In this document: piece after piece, positions 36,035 through 45,135 of the stretch | Layout: every line of letters starts with the position of its first letter | Numbering within the stretch: the first letter of the stretch is position 1 | NCBI RefSeq assembly: GCF_024628865.1 | Contig: NZ_CP102384.1 | Location: 817,001-881,000, forward strand | DNA length: 64,000 nt | Reading direction: 5' to 3' | DNA from: Sphingopyxis sp. DBS4 | GTDB taxonomy: Bacteria; Pseudomonadota; Alphaproteobacteria; Sphingomonadales; Sphingomonadaceae | Program-made: the position numbers and the translations under genes | The notes under the pieces: generated by a model | What the model was told of the DNA's origin: nothing | Database searches by the model: none | Seen by the model: only the letters and a program-made list of their open reading frames with translations

Positions 36035-36796
36035 TCAGGCCGCGGTGAAACCCGCATCGATGGCCAGCACGGTGCCGACCGCAGAAGCGGCTCCCGGGGA
36101 GCTCAGCCACAATATTCCCGAGGCGATTTCTTCGGGCGTGCTCGATCGGCCCAACGGATAGAGCGCGCCTCCTCCGGACGGGGCGTTCCCATCATAGGAT
36201 GCGATGATGCGCTCTGCCATCGGGGTCTGTACGCCCGCCGGACATACCGCGTTGATGCGGACACCCCGCTTTGCATATTGCAGGGCGGCGCTGCGGGTCA
36301 GGCCGATCACCGCATGTTTGGACATGCTATAGATGGCCGACCGTCTGGAGCCGACCAGACCGGCGCCCGAAGAAACATTGACGATACTGCCGCCCTCGGG
36401 GTTTTCGAGCATCGCCGAAATCTGGATCTTCATGCACTGCCATATGCTGCGCAGGTTGATGTCCATGACGCGATCGTAGAGCGCGTCGTCTTCGTCGAGG
36501 AGGTTGCACGTCTTCCCCTCGACTCCCGCGGCATTCACGGCGCAGTCGAGGCGCGACCAGCGTCGATCGATGGCATGGGCGGCGGCCTGGACAGCCGCGC
36601 CGTCTGTCAGGTCGCAGGCGCATTCCAGACACTCGCCGCCTTGCGTCTCTATGGTCCGAGCGACTATTTCGAGCCCCGAACGATCGACATCCAGAAGCGC
36701 GACGCGGGCACCTGCCTCGGCGAAAGCAAGCGCCGTGGCCCGGCCGATACCCGACGCCGCCCCCGTCACGAGTGCCACCTTGCCCTTGAACGGCAT
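36035..36796 (-). CDS. SDR family oxidoreductase
   Basis: A 253-residue classical short-chain dehydrogenase. NAD(P)-binding motif TGAASGIGRATAL at the N-terminus, LDVD after the second strand (an acidic residue favouring NAD), NAAG, catalytic Ser in VNVSSGAG and the YxxxK pair in YSMSK are all intact. Last of four genes in a unit with a TonB-dependent receptor, an MFS transporter and a second SDR, 21 nt downstream of that SDR. The substrate is not readable; the context suggests an imported organic compound carrying an alcohol or ketone group. Confidence 0.9.
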   Translation of the reverse strand: MPFKGKVALVTGAASGIGRATALAFAEAGARVALLDVDRSGLEIVARTIETQGGECLECACDLTDGAAVQAAAHAIDRRWSRLDCAVNAAGVEGKTCNLLDEDDALYDRVMDINLRSIWQCMKIQISAMLENPEGGSIVNVSSGAGLVGSRRSAIYSMSKHAVIGLTRSAALQYAKRGVRINAVCPAGVQTPMAERIIASYDGNAPSGGGALYPLGRSSTPEEIASGILWLSSPGAASAVGTVLAIDAGFTAA

Positions 36797-36817
36797 CGCT
36801 CGTTCCCCTCGCTGCAA

Positions 36818-37534
36818 CTAGCCCGTGGTTGCCAGGCCGCCATCGACGTCGACGATCGACCCCGTCATGTAGGGATTGGCGGCGCAAGCCAGTATCTGGA
36901 ACGCGATTTCCTCGGGCAATGCGACACGCGCCATCGGCACCGCGGGAGCGGGCGCATTCGCGCCGCGTGCTGCGCGCAGCATCGGCGTGTCGACCAATCC
37001 GGGCGCGACGCAATTGACCCGCACGGGCGCGAATTCGGCCGCGAGGACGCGGGTCAGCGCCTCGATTGCGGCACTCGCGGCCGCCACCGGCGCCCGGCCC
37101 GCGCGCGGGCGCCGCGCCGCGGCTCCCGACACGAGCGTCAGCGAACCCGCGTCGGTCAGCCGCGCGAACCGGGCGACGACATAAGGCCCCCAGAATTTGG
37201 AAGCGAAGGTCGCGCGCGCCGTGTCGAGCGGCAATTCGCGCACGGGGGCGGAACGGATCGCGGCGGCGGTGACGACGATATGGTCGAAGGGGAGATGCGC
37301 GCTGAAGAAGCCTTCCACCGCCGCTTCGTCGATCATGTCGAAGGCGGCATATTCCGTGTCCGCACCGATGCTTGCGGCGGCTGCCTCGGCGCGGTCCGGG
37401 TTTCGGCCCGCAACGCTGACCTTCGCGCCATGGGTAGCGGCAAGCCGGGCTGTGGCGAGGCCGATTCCCGAACTTCCCCCGACGACGAGAAACCGCTGCG
37501 ACGCGAAGTCGGCAAAGCCGGGTGCTTCGCTCAT
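36818..37534 (-). CDS. SDR family protein lacking the usual Tyr-Lys pair
   Basis: A 238-residue short-chain dehydrogenase fold. The cofactor motif VVGGSSGIGLATA is good and SVAGRNPDR suggests NADP (Arg after the second strand). The catalytic segment reads LVSGAAARRPRAGRAPVAAASAAIEAL, so the Ser remains but the YxxxK pair is missing. The late PEEIAFQILACAANPYMTGSIVDVDGG end is normal. Either it is a divergent enzyme or a non-catalytic partner of the neighbouring SDR. Its ATG overlaps the MFS stop by 4 nt. Confidence 0.85.
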   Translation of the reverse strand: MSEAPGFADFASQRFLVVGGSSGIGLATARLAATHGAKVSVAGRNPDRAEAAAASIGADTEYAAFDMIDEAAVEGFFSAHLPFDHIVVTAAAIRSAPVRELPLDTARATFASKFWGPYVVARFARLTDAGSLTLVSGAAARRPRAGRAPVAAASAAIEALTRVLAAEFAPVRVNCVAPGLVDTPMLRAARGANAPAPAVPMARVALPEEIAFQILACAANPYMTGSIVDVDGGLATTG

Positions 37535-38880
37535 GCCCAAACCTCTGCCATCTCCACCGCCTCGCGCATCTGGCGGCGGCCAAGCGCGAAGCAAGCCGCC
37601 GCGAACAGGCCCAATACGACGCAGGTCAGCGCCATCGCCAGCCCGACTTTCGCGGGGTCGTGAAAGATCAGCTCGGTGCAGGTCGCGACCACGGTCGGGC
37701 CGGTTCCTGCGCCGAGCAGCGTGACGACGAACAGATAGATTGCCGACACCGTGCCGCGGAGTTCGTTCGGCGTGACGATCTGGATCGACGCCGACGCCAT
37801 GCCGCCGATCGGCGCGAGCAGCTTGAGGACCGTATAGAAGAGGAAGAAAAGGACGATGCTGGACGAGGAAAAGCCGATCGCGCCGCACAGCGCGATGGTC
37901 AGCGACAACCACACGGCGAAGCGGAAATGCGCGTCGCGCACCCCGCGCGCCATCTGCCGGTCGACGAACATCCCCATGCCGAGCAGCCCCGACGAGCCGG
38001 CAAGAGCGGTCAGCGCCGCCATGGTGAAGCCGGTCTGTGTCACCGACCAGCCGAAACCGCGCATCAGATGCGCGGGCACCCAGGCGATGGTGCCATAGGC
38101 GATCGCGGCGACCGCGCCATAGCCGAGGAAGTGGCAGGTGAAAAAGCGGCCGCGCTCGGCGATGAAGCGGAACGCCTCGCCGAAACCGGCCTTGCCGCCG
38201 CCTCGCAGACCGCGCCGCACCGGCTCGGGAAACAGGAAGACGAGCAGGGCGAAGGCGATGCCGGGAAGCCCGGTGACGATGAAGACGAATTGCCACGGTC
38301 GCACTTCGCCGACCAGCGGCAGCGAAAGGCCACCGTCGGCGGTCAGCGCCATGCCGATCACCAGCCCGCCGATCGCGAAGGCGATGGCTTGCCCGACGAT
38401 CGAACCGATCGCGAAGACCGACATGGCGGTGGTGAGCCATTCGCGCGGGAAGAGGTCGCTCAGCATCGAATAGGCCGACGGCGCGAGCGCCGCTTCGCCG
38501 AGCCCGACGCCGAAGCGCGCGAGCAGGAGGTGCCAGAAATTGCGCGCGAGGCCGCACGCAGCGGCGGCAATTCCCCAGGCGATCACGCCGATGCAGATGA
38601 TCTGGCGGCGCGGGAAGCGGTCGACCAGCCAGCCGAGTGGAATGCCCATCACCGCATAGCAGAGCGCGAAAGCGAAGCCCTGGAGCAGGCTGATCTGGAA
38701 ATCCGAAATCGCCAGGTCGCGGCGGATGTCGTCGACCATCAGCGAGATGATCTGGCGGTCGAGAAAGGCGACCGCGCCAAGGATGAAGAGGACGGCGACG
38801 GCGCTCCACGCGACCGGGGAGGAGGGGTAATCCTCCCCGGTCGCGGGAGCGGCGCGGAGCTCGGAAGGGCTCGCGTCCAT
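37531..38880 (-). CDS. MFS transporter (spinster-like)
   Basis: A 449-residue transporter of the major facilitator superfamily with about 12 hydrophobic segments. Typical signatures are FLDRQIISLMVDDIRRDL in the first helix, GIPLGWLVDRFPRR in the 2-3 loop, and ARFGVGLGEAALAPSAYSMLSDLFPRE; these point to the spinster-like branch common in Sphingomonadales. It lies 2 nt after the TonB-dependent receptor gene and overlaps the following SDR, so the four genes form one transcript. The substrate is unknown; it presumably carries across the inner membrane what the receptor brings into the periplasm. Confidence 0.92.
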   Translation of the reverse strand: MDASPSELRAAPATGEDYPSSPVAWSAVAVLFILGAVAFLDRQIISLMVDDIRRDLAISDFQISLLQGFAFALCYAVMGIPLGWLVDRFPRRQIICIGVIAWGIAAAACGLARNFWHLLLARFGVGLGEAALAPSAYSMLSDLFPREWLTTAMSVFAIGSIVGQAIAFAIGGLVIGMALTADGGLSLPLVGEVRPWQFVFIVTGLPGIAFALLVFLFPEPVRRGLRGGGKAGFGEAFRFIAERGRFFTCHFLGYGAVAAIAYGTIAWVPAHLMRGFGWSVTQTGFTMAALTALAGSSGLLGMGMFVDRQMARGVRDAHFRFAVWLSLTIALCGAIGFSSSSIVLFFLFYTVLKLLAPIGGMASASIQIVTPNELRGTVSAIYLFVVTLLGAGTGPTVVATCTELIFHDPAKVGLAMALTCVVLGLFAAACFALGRRQMREAVEMAEVWA

Positions 38881-38882
38881 GC

Positions 38883-41102
38883 CTAGTAGCTGAAGCCGAT
38901 CCGGACCCCATAGGTTCGCGGTGCGGCGTAGCGGTCGAACACGGCGGGTTCCCCGACCAGTCCGTTCGCGGTCGACAGCTTGCCCGACCCGATGCCGTTG
39001 GTGACATAGAGGACGTCGAAGATGTTCTGCACATAGCCCGCGATATACCAGCTACCGCGATCATAGCGGATCTGGGCGTTGGTCATCCATTGCGGGTCGA
39101 CCGAATGCGTCTTGTATTCGAACGGCGTCCAATAGGTGCGCGAGCGATAGGCGGCATCGACATGCAGCGATACTTCGCCGCCCGCGACCTCGCGCGGGAT
39201 CGTGTAATCGACCGCAATGCTGCCCGTTGTCCCGGGCGCGCGCGGCAGGCGGTTGCCCTTTACGTCGACGAGCGCGGGCGCGTCGGGTGAATTGCAGGGG
39301 CCGATGACCGAATCGCACAGGATCGCCGATCCATATTCGCTGTGGAGCAGCGACAGGCCGAAGGTCAGACGCAGGTTCGGCGTCACCGCCCAATTGCCCT
39401 CGGCATCGAGGCCCCAGATCTTCGCCGTTCCGGCATTGGTCACCACGCGCTGAAGATTGGCGAGCGTCTGCGAGACCTGAATGTCCTTGTAGCTATAATA
39501 GAAGCCCGACAGGCTGGTACGCAGCTTGCGGTCGAACAGGCTGGCTTTGATGCCGCCTTCATAGGACCATATGCTCTCGGGCTTGAAGGGGTTGAGCGGG
39601 TTCTGGAGGTTGAACCCCCCGCTCTTGAAGCCGCTCGTCGCATTGGCATAGAGGAGCACGTCCTCGCTCGGCCGGAATTCGACCCCGACGCGCGGCGAGA
39701 AGCTGTCCCAGCTTGCCTTGTTGCTGACCCACGGCACCGACGGAATGATGCGAAGCTGGCGATAATCGCGCTTTTCGTCCGAATAGCGCAGGCCCGCGCT
39801 GATCGTGAACTGCGGCGCCACGTCCAGACTGGCATCGACGAAAACCGAATAGGCGTCGGTCTTGCCATAGCGGTCGTAGGACGAAAGCCCGCCCGCATAT
39901 TGGTACTGAAATTCACGCGCATTTTCATGGAAATAGTTGAATCCCACGATGGCGTGGAGCGGTTTCGACGTGTCGGTCGCCAGATAGGTTTCGTGGTAAT
40001 AGGAGGTCGAGGTCGTGATGTCGCCGAGATAGGAACCCTGATAGGGCTTCCCGTTGACGATTCCCGGCGGCAGCGCGACCTGGTCGAGATCGAGGAAGGT
40101 CGGACCCGAATCGAAATGACGGCGGCTGGTCACCGATTTGACCGTGCCGATCCCGGTGTCCCAGCGCAGGTGGAGCGACTGGCCGTCGTTCTCGATCGGT
40201 TGCGCCGCGCCGACGTCGCCCATCACCTTGCGCGGATCGTCGACATATTGGTCGACCGGCGAGATCAGATACCACCAGGATTCGGGATTGCGGATCTTCA
40301 GATAGTCGGTGTTGTTTGAATTGCTGTAGTCGGCGCGCAGGATCGCCTCGAAATCGGGCGACAGCTTCCAGCGCAGCGCCGCGCGCACGCCGGTCGAGCT
40401 CTGGCCCTGCATCCGCTGGCCCAGATAGATATTCTCGTTATAGCCCTTGTGATAGGCCGACTGGACCGAGACGCGTAGCGCGAGCTTGTCTTCGACCAAT
40501 GGCGCGTTGATCGATGCGCGCGCGGCGAGGGTGCTGTAATTGCCGAACGAGACGTCGGCCTTGCCGCTCGGCGTGAAGCTGGGATCGGTGGAAATGATGT
40601 TGATCGCACCGCCGGTCGCGTTGCGGCCGTAAAGCGTCGCCTGCGGTCCCTTGAGCACCTCGACGCGCTCGACGTCGTTGAATTCCTGAAACACCTGGAT
40701 GCTGTTCGGAACATAGACGCCATCGACATAGGTCGCGACGCTGTTGCCGGCCGAGATGCCCTGGAGGTTGTTGCCGACGCCGCGGATATAGATCTGGGCT
40801 TGCTGTCCCGAATCCTTGGCGATCATCAGCCCGGGGACCTGATATTGCAGGCCGCCGCTATCGGTGATCCCCGATTTTTCAAGCTGGGTCGACGACAGGG
40901 CGGAGATCGATGCCGGGACATCCTGAAGCGAGGATTCGCGGCGCATCGCGGTGACGACGATATCACCATCCCGATCCTGTGCGCCCGCTTCGGCGGCCTG
41001 GGTGCTGGCATCCGCGGCCGCCGACTGCTGGGCCTGCGCTACGCCCGCCGACATCAGCATGGCGCTTGCAATCGCAAAACTCGAAACGCCTTTTCGCAAC
41101 AT
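38883..41102 (-). CDS. TonB-dependent receptor
   Basis: A 739-residue outer-membrane receptor for energised uptake of a large or scarce substrate. A signal peptide (MLRKGVSSFAIASAMLMSAG, cleavage after AQA) and TonB box (DIVVTAMRRES, about residue 50) precede a plug with GVGNNLQGISAG and VEVLKGPQATLYGRNATGGAINI. The 22-strand barrel ends in TYGVRIGFSY. The ribosome site aggggaga is good. First gene of a four-gene unit. The receptor type resembles those linked to degradation of hydrophobic organic compounds in sphingomonads, but ligand identity cannot be read. Confidence 0.93.
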   Translation of the reverse strand: MLRKGVSSFAIASAMLMSAGVAQAQQSAAADASTQAAEAGAQDRDGDIVVTAMRRESSLQDVPASISALSSTQLEKSGITDSGGLQYQVPGLMIAKDSGQQAQIYIRGVGNNLQGISAGNSVATYVDGVYVPNSIQVFQEFNDVERVEVLKGPQATLYGRNATGGAINIISTDPSFTPSGKADVSFGNYSTLAARASINAPLVEDKLALRVSVQSAYHKGYNENIYLGQRMQGQSSTGVRAALRWKLSPDFEAILRADYSNSNNTDYLKIRNPESWWYLISPVDQYVDDPRKVMGDVGAAQPIENDGQSLHLRWDTGIGTVKSVTSRRHFDSGPTFLDLDQVALPPGIVNGKPYQGSYLGDITTSTSYYHETYLATDTSKPLHAIVGFNYFHENAREFQYQYAGGLSSYDRYGKTDAYSVFVDASLDVAPQFTISAGLRYSDEKRDYRQLRIIPSVPWVSNKASWDSFSPRVGVEFRPSEDVLLYANATSGFKSGGFNLQNPLNPFKPESIWSYEGGIKASLFDRKLRTSLSGFYYSYKDIQVSQTLANLQRVVTNAGTAKIWGLDAEGNWAVTPNLRLTFGLSLLHSEYGSAILCDSVIGPCNSPDAPALVDVKGNRLPRAPGTTGSIAVDYTIPREVAGGEVSLHVDAAYRSRTYWTPFEYKTHSVDPQWMTNAQIRYDRGSWYIAGYVQNIFDVLYVTNGIGSGKLSTANGLVGEPAVFDRYAAPRTYGVRIGFSY

Positions 41103-41467
41103 ATCATCTCCCCTGTATGCCCTGAACTCGGACGGCCAATTGCCGATAATGGTTAGTATTCGAAGTATTTGGAATTTTGTCAATGCTGCGGGGGATATTT
41201 TTCAATATATTGAAATATCGTGTTTTTATTTTGGCCGAACATCATCGGCCATGCTTCATGGAGCACCCCCGATAAGGGGCGGCAAGGCGTTCGGGTGGCG
41301 TTTCGGGAGCGGAGGTTGCTCAGTCGATCCCGTTGCTTGATGGCTCGCTCGTATCGGGCGCAGCCGAAGCCGGTCCAAGCCGGACCCGACGCAAGGAGGC
41401 TAAGCCGATTCGGACCTGGGCAGGCAGCTTGTCTCGCCTCGATACCCGTCCCAGGCGCAGGCGAGGG
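41103..41467. other. Intergenic region upstream of the TonB receptor
   Basis: No gene is visible. The first 130 nt are AT-rich and probably hold the promoter of the receptor unit; a perfect palindrome lies at 41200-41215. The rest (41250-41467) is GC-rich with short inverted repeats near 41340-41465, downstream of the cytochrome gene that ends at 41468. Confidence 0.6.
41200..41215. promoter_or_regulatory. Palindrome TTTCAATATATTGAAA, candidate operator
   Basis: A perfect 16-bp palindrome in the AT-rich stretch about 100 nt upstream of the receptor start. Its size and symmetry suit a dimeric repressor such as a TetR or GntR family protein. No regulator gene is adjacent. Confidence 0.45.
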
Positions 41468-41905
41468 CTATTCCGACTGCGCTTTCAGATACAGGATCAG
41501 CGCCTTGCGATCCGCGGCGTCGTCGATGCCGGCAAACGCCATGCGGGTGCCGGGAAGCGCCTTCATCGGCGCAGTCAGGAAATGATCGAGCGCGGCCTCG
41601 TCCCAGACGCCGCCCTTGGCCTTCATTGCCCCCGAATAGGAAAAGCCCTCATGGCTGGCGACCGCGCGGCCGACGACGCCATGAAGGTTCGGGCCGATGC
41701 CGTTGGAGCCGCCCTTGTCGATCGTGTGGCAGGCGACGCAGCGCTTGAAGACCTGTTCGCCCATCGCCGCGGTCGGTTCGATCGCGGGTGCGGGATCGGA
41801 CGCCGACGCGCTATCGGTGGTTGCCGCAGCATCGGCCGGCGGCCCGGCCTTGCCGCAGCCGGCGAGCATCAGCGCGCCCGCCAGCACGACGGGCGCGAGG
41901 CGCAT
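41468..41905 (-). CDS. Class I cytochrome c, lipoprotein
   Basis: A 145-residue c-type cytochrome with a lipobox (LMLAGCGKAG, Cys 17), so it is lipid-anchored in the periplasm. Haem attaches at CVACH (about residue 56) and the distal Met is in ALPGTRMAFAG. It closely parallels the preceding membrane-anchored cytochrome (IDKGGSNGIGPNLHG versus INQGGANGIGPNLYG), so the two look like a tandem duplication. It overlaps that gene by 1 nt and is the second gene of the pair. Likely an electron carrier to terminal oxidases. Confidence 0.9.
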   Translation of the reverse strand: MRLAPVVLAGALMLAGCGKAGPPADAAATTDSASASDPAPAIEPTAAMGEQVFKRCVACHTIDKGGSNGIGPNLHGVVGRAVASHEGFSYSGAMKAKGGVWDEAALDHFLTAPMKALPGTRMAFAGIDDAADRKALILYLKAQSE

Positions 41906-42573
41906 TATTTCTTGGCTTCGGCGGGAGCGGGGGCGGCGCCTTCGGCTGCCGGAGTGGCCGCTGCGGCTTTATCCGCACCTTCGGCGGCCGGGGCCGCAGC
42001 CTTGTCGCCTTCGGCCGGCGCGGCGGCCGCATCGCCCGCGGGCGCCGCTTCGGGCTTCGGCAGCGGCAGGTTCGAACCCTGCGCGTTGAGATAGACGATC
42101 AGGTTGGCGCGATCTTCGGGGCTCGACAGGCCCGCGAACGACATTTTGGTGCCGGCTGCGAACTTGCGCGGGCTGGTCAGCCAATGGTCCATCTTGTCGA
42201 AGTCCCAGTTGCCGCCGACGCCCTTGAGCGCGTCGGAGAAGGCGAAACCGCCCTTGCCCTGGCCGATCGCTTCGCCGAGCGTGCCATAAAGGTTGGGGCC
42301 GATGCCGTTGGCGCCGCCCTGGTTGATCGTGTGGCACGCGGCGCACTTCGCGAACACTGCCTCGCCCTTCGCGGCGTCGGCCGCAGCGAGCAGGTTGGGA
42401 AGCGGAACGGCCGCCGCGCCGCCGCCTGCGCCGCCCTCGGCATCCTCGATCGGAAAGCCGGGCTTTTCGGGATTGTGACTGGCGAACAACATGCCCGAGC
42501 CGATCGTCAGGCCCAGCGCGCAGATGCCGGCGAACAGCACCCAGCCGGCAATAGTGTTGTTGCGATTGTCCAT
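41905..42573 (-). CDS. Membrane-anchored cytochrome c (CycM-like)
   Basis: A 222-residue cytochrome c552/CycM-like protein. An uncleaved hydrophobic anchor (about residues 9-30) is followed by a short linker, haem-binding CAACH (about residue 81) and the distal Met in GTKMSFAG. The last 50 residues are an Ala/Pro/Glu/Lys-rich tail, probably unstructured. Such proteins carry electrons between the bc1 complex and the aa3 oxidase. Divergent from pheA across a 167-nt gap. Confidence 0.9.
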   Translation of the reverse strand: MDNRNNTIAGWVLFAGICALGLTIGSGMLFASHNPEKPGFPIEDAEGGAGGGAAAVPLPNLLAAADAAKGEAVFAKCAACHTINQGGANGIGPNLYGTLGEAIGQGKGGFAFSDALKGVGGNWDFDKMDHWLTSPRKFAAGTKMSFAGLSSPEDRANLIVYLNAQGSNLPLPKPEAAPAGDAAAAPAEGDKAAAPAAEGADKAAAATPAAEGAAPAPAEAKK

Positions 42574-42740
42574 GCTTGCAGCCCCGTTCGCTAACGCCCG
42601 CCCATGGGCGCGTCTATGATTTGGACGCTCCCTTACTGGGGCGGGGAGCGCGGCGCAAGGGGATGAAATGCGATGCCGCGCCGGTTGCGCGCTGAGGGCG
42701 CTGCCGCTATGCGCCGCGCTTCTGGCGCGGGAAGGCGGTC

Positions 42741-43631
42741 ATGGGCAGTTATTCGGCTTCGGCACAAGCATTGGTGGACGAAATGCGGGCGGCGGCGCTC
42801 GCCGAGCCGGCGCGCGGGCTCGCCTTTCAGGGCGCGCCCGGCGCGAACAGCGACCTGGCTGCGCGCGAATATGACGCGGATTCGCTGCCGCTGCCCTGCT
42901 ATTCGTTCGAGGATGCGATCGAGGCGGTGCGTGATGGGAAAGTCGAGCGCGCGATCATCCCGATCGAGAACAGCCTGCACGGCCGCGTCGCCGATATCCA
43001 TTTCCTGTTGCCCGAATCCGGCCTGTTCATCGTCGGCGAGCATTTCCTGCCGATCCGCTATGGCCTGATGAGCCGCGACCTTGGCCCCGTCACGCGGGCG
43101 ATGAGCCACGAGCAGGCGCTCGGCCAGTGCCGCCAATGGCTGCGTGCGAACAATATCTCGCCGGTCGCGCACAGCGACACCGCGGGCGCCGCTGCCTGGG
43201 TCGCCGACAGCGACGAGGTCGGCCTCGCCGCGCTCGCACCGCCGCACGCGGCGGAACTCTACGGGCTGACGCTGCACGGCACCGGGATGGAAGACGCCGA
43301 CCATAATATGACGCGCTTCGTCGTCCTCGCGCGCGAGCCGCTCGCGGAGCCGCCGGCCGGCGTGCCGCTGATGACGACCTTCGTCTTCGAGGTGAAGAAT
43401 ATTCCCGCCGCGCTCTACAAGGCGCTGGGCGGCTTCGCGACCAACGGCGTCAACATGACCAAGCTCGAAAGCTATCAGGTCGGGGGCAGCTTCGCGGCGA
43501 CCAAATTCTATGCCGACATCGTCGGCGCGCCGGGCGACGAGCGCGTCGACCGCGCGCTCGAGGAACTCGATTTCCAGACCAAGTCGCTGTCGCTCCTCGG
43601 CACCTATCCGCAGGCGCGCCTCAGGCCCTAG
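42741..43631 (+). CDS. pheA: Prephenate dehydratase
   Basis: A 296-residue enzyme converting prephenate to phenylpyruvate for phenylalanine synthesis. The catalytic domain shows FQGAPGANSDLA, IIPIENSLHGRV and the TRF motif in NMTRFVVL. A C-terminal ACT domain (MTTFVFEVKNIPAALYKALGGFATNGVNMTKLES) is the phenylalanine-sensing part. There is no chorismate mutase domain, as usual in alphaproteobacteria. The order cycM divergent from pheA is conserved in the group. Confidence 0.96.
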   Translation: MGSYSASAQALVDEMRAAALAEPARGLAFQGAPGANSDLAAREYDADSLPLPCYSFEDAIEAVRDGKVERAIIPIENSLHGRVADIHFLLPESGLFIVGEHFLPIRYGLMSRDLGPVTRAMSHEQALGQCRQWLRANNISPVAHSDTAGAAAWVADSDEVGLAALAPPHAAELYGLTLHGTGMEDADHNMTRFVVLAREPLAEPPAGVPLMTTFVFEVKNIPAALYKALGGFATNGVNMTKLESYQVGGSFAATKFYADIVGAPGDERVDRALEELDFQTKSLSLLGTYPQARLRP

Positions 43632-43641
43632 GGACGGAGCC

Positions 43642-44313
43642 TTACCCTCCGCGTCCGCGGAGCATATGGGCCATTGCGAAGCTCTGCACCACGAAGATCG
43701 TTACGAGGATGCTCGCAACGACGAGGCCGAACAGGTCGAAGGGCGAGAAATTGGTTCCGCCGATGTCGCCGGGGCCGACGAGCGCCATGGTGACGGTCAT
43801 CGCCATCAGCATCAGCCGAAGCTCGGTCGGCCCGCCCGCCATGTAGGAAAGGCGGAATTCGCCGACGACCTTCGCGGCGAGGAAAGTGTGGATCGACAGC
43901 AGGAAATAGCCGATCACCGCCATCAGCGCGACGTCGAGCCGCATATAGGGGCTGGCCCCGATCGCCCCGACCATCAGCAGCGTCCCGACCGCGTCGATGC
44001 TGTGGTCGACGAAATAGCCGTAGCGCGGCCGCTCGATCCGTCGCCAGCGCGCGAGGCTGCCGTCAAGCGAGTCGCCGAACCAGTTGACGATATAGCCGAC
44101 GAGGCAAAGCCCCAGCCATTCGTCGTCGATCCAGCTCAGCATATAGCCCGCGGCGACGATGACGGCGCCGAGGAAGCCGAGCGTGGTGAGCTGATCGGGC
44201 GTGACCCATGCGGGAAGGCGAGGGCAAATCCAGTTGAGCAGACGGCGTTCGTGGCGCGCGAGGAAATTCTGCTGGATGCGGGTCGGCGCGCCGGCCGCCG
44301 GGGGGATCGTCAT
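43642..44313 (-). CDS. CDP-alcohol phosphatidyltransferase family protein
   Basis: A 223-residue membrane enzyme of the CDP-alcohol phosphatidyltransferase family, which joins a CDP-activated lipid to an alcohol. The metal-binding signature reads DGSLAR then, after nine residues, GYFVDHSID, close to the usual DGxxARx(8)GxxxDxxxD with one extra residue in the spacer. About six membrane helices. The ATG at 44313 is chosen for the conserved N-terminus. The alcohol substrate (inositol, glycerol phosphate or other) is not clear. Convergent with pheA. Confidence 0.85.
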   Translation of the reverse strand: MTIPPAAGAPTRIQQNFLARHERRLLNWICPRLPAWVTPDQLTTLGFLGAVIVAAGYMLSWIDDEWLGLCLVGYIVNWFGDSLDGSLARWRRIERPRYGYFVDHSIDAVGTLLMVGAIGASPYMRLDVALMAVIGYFLLSIHTFLAAKVVGEFRLSYMAGGPTELRLMLMAMTVTMALVGPGDIGGTNFSPFDLFGLVVASILVTIFVVQSFAMAHMLRGRGG

Positions 44314-44508
44314 GAAAGCCTTTCGTCGTCGCCGTCGCAAAAATGTCGGCGGAATGTCATCGGGGCGTCATAGACCAAAGGCGTGGAGCCGCAAAGGCCG
44401 AGTGCGCCGATGGCGCATCGCTGCGACGGTTCGCCGCCGAAACGGCGCGTTTGGGCGATTGGCAGGTCCGGCGCGAACCGATAGTCTGGCTCGCAAAGGG
44501 GGATGGAT

Positions 44509-45135
44509 ATGACCGAGATTTCGATGGCGCAAATCGCGCGGCACGGGTTCGGCGGTCTGTTCGACCCTCGAGGGCGTGACGCGCGAAAGCAATATTGGCT
44601 GTTCCTGCTTCTCGTTTTCGGTCCGCTCGTGGTTGTGCAGCTTATCGTTCAACTGGTCCTGACCATCCCGCCGCTTGACCTGACCGCTGCAACGCATCCC
44701 CGCGATCCGTCGGCCAGCATGCACCTCATGCAGATTCAACTGCGGGCAATGGTGACCGCGGCCTATGCGAACATCGGGCTCTATCTGCTCGGCGCCCTGT
44801 TGCTGCTGACGGCAACGGCGCGGCGATTGCATGATCGCGGCCGGGCAGGCTGGTGGGCGCTGGCGTTGCCGGGGGCCATCTTTGCGACCGGCCTCGGGCA
44901 AGCGCGGCGTATGGCGGCGATGGCGGAGCAGATGCCGCAAATCCTGGCGGAGATGGAGACGAAGACTCGGCCCGATTTCGCCGATGCGTTGTCCTTTCCC
45001 GCGAGGATGCAGGCATCGGCCGGGATCGATTGGCCCTCTATCGTCGGCGGGCTGATCCTTCTCTGGCTTATTGTCGAACTGGTGCGGGCGGGAACCGATG
45101 CGCCGAACCGGTACGGACCGCCACCCGGTCGGTAA
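44509..45135 (+). CDS. DUF805 membrane protein
   Basis: A 208-residue inner-membrane protein of the DUF805 family: an amphipathic N-terminus (FGGLFDPRGRDARKQYWLF), the conserved ARRLHDRGRAGWWAL loop, and the closing RAGTDAPNRYGP. Family function is unknown. ATG at 44509 has aaaggggg seven bases upstream; an ATG 6 nt earlier is also in frame. Convergent with the hypothetical gene that stops one base after it. Confidence 0.85.
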   Translation: MTEISMAQIARHGFGGLFDPRGRDARKQYWLFLLLVFGPLVVVQLIVQLVLTIPPLDLTAATHPRDPSASMHLMQIQLRAMVTAAYANIGLYLLGALLLLTATARRLHDRGRAGWWALALPGAIFATGLGQARRMAAMAEQMPQILAEMETKTRPDFADALSFPARMQASAGIDWPSIVGGLILLWLIVELVRAGTDAPNRYGPPPGR

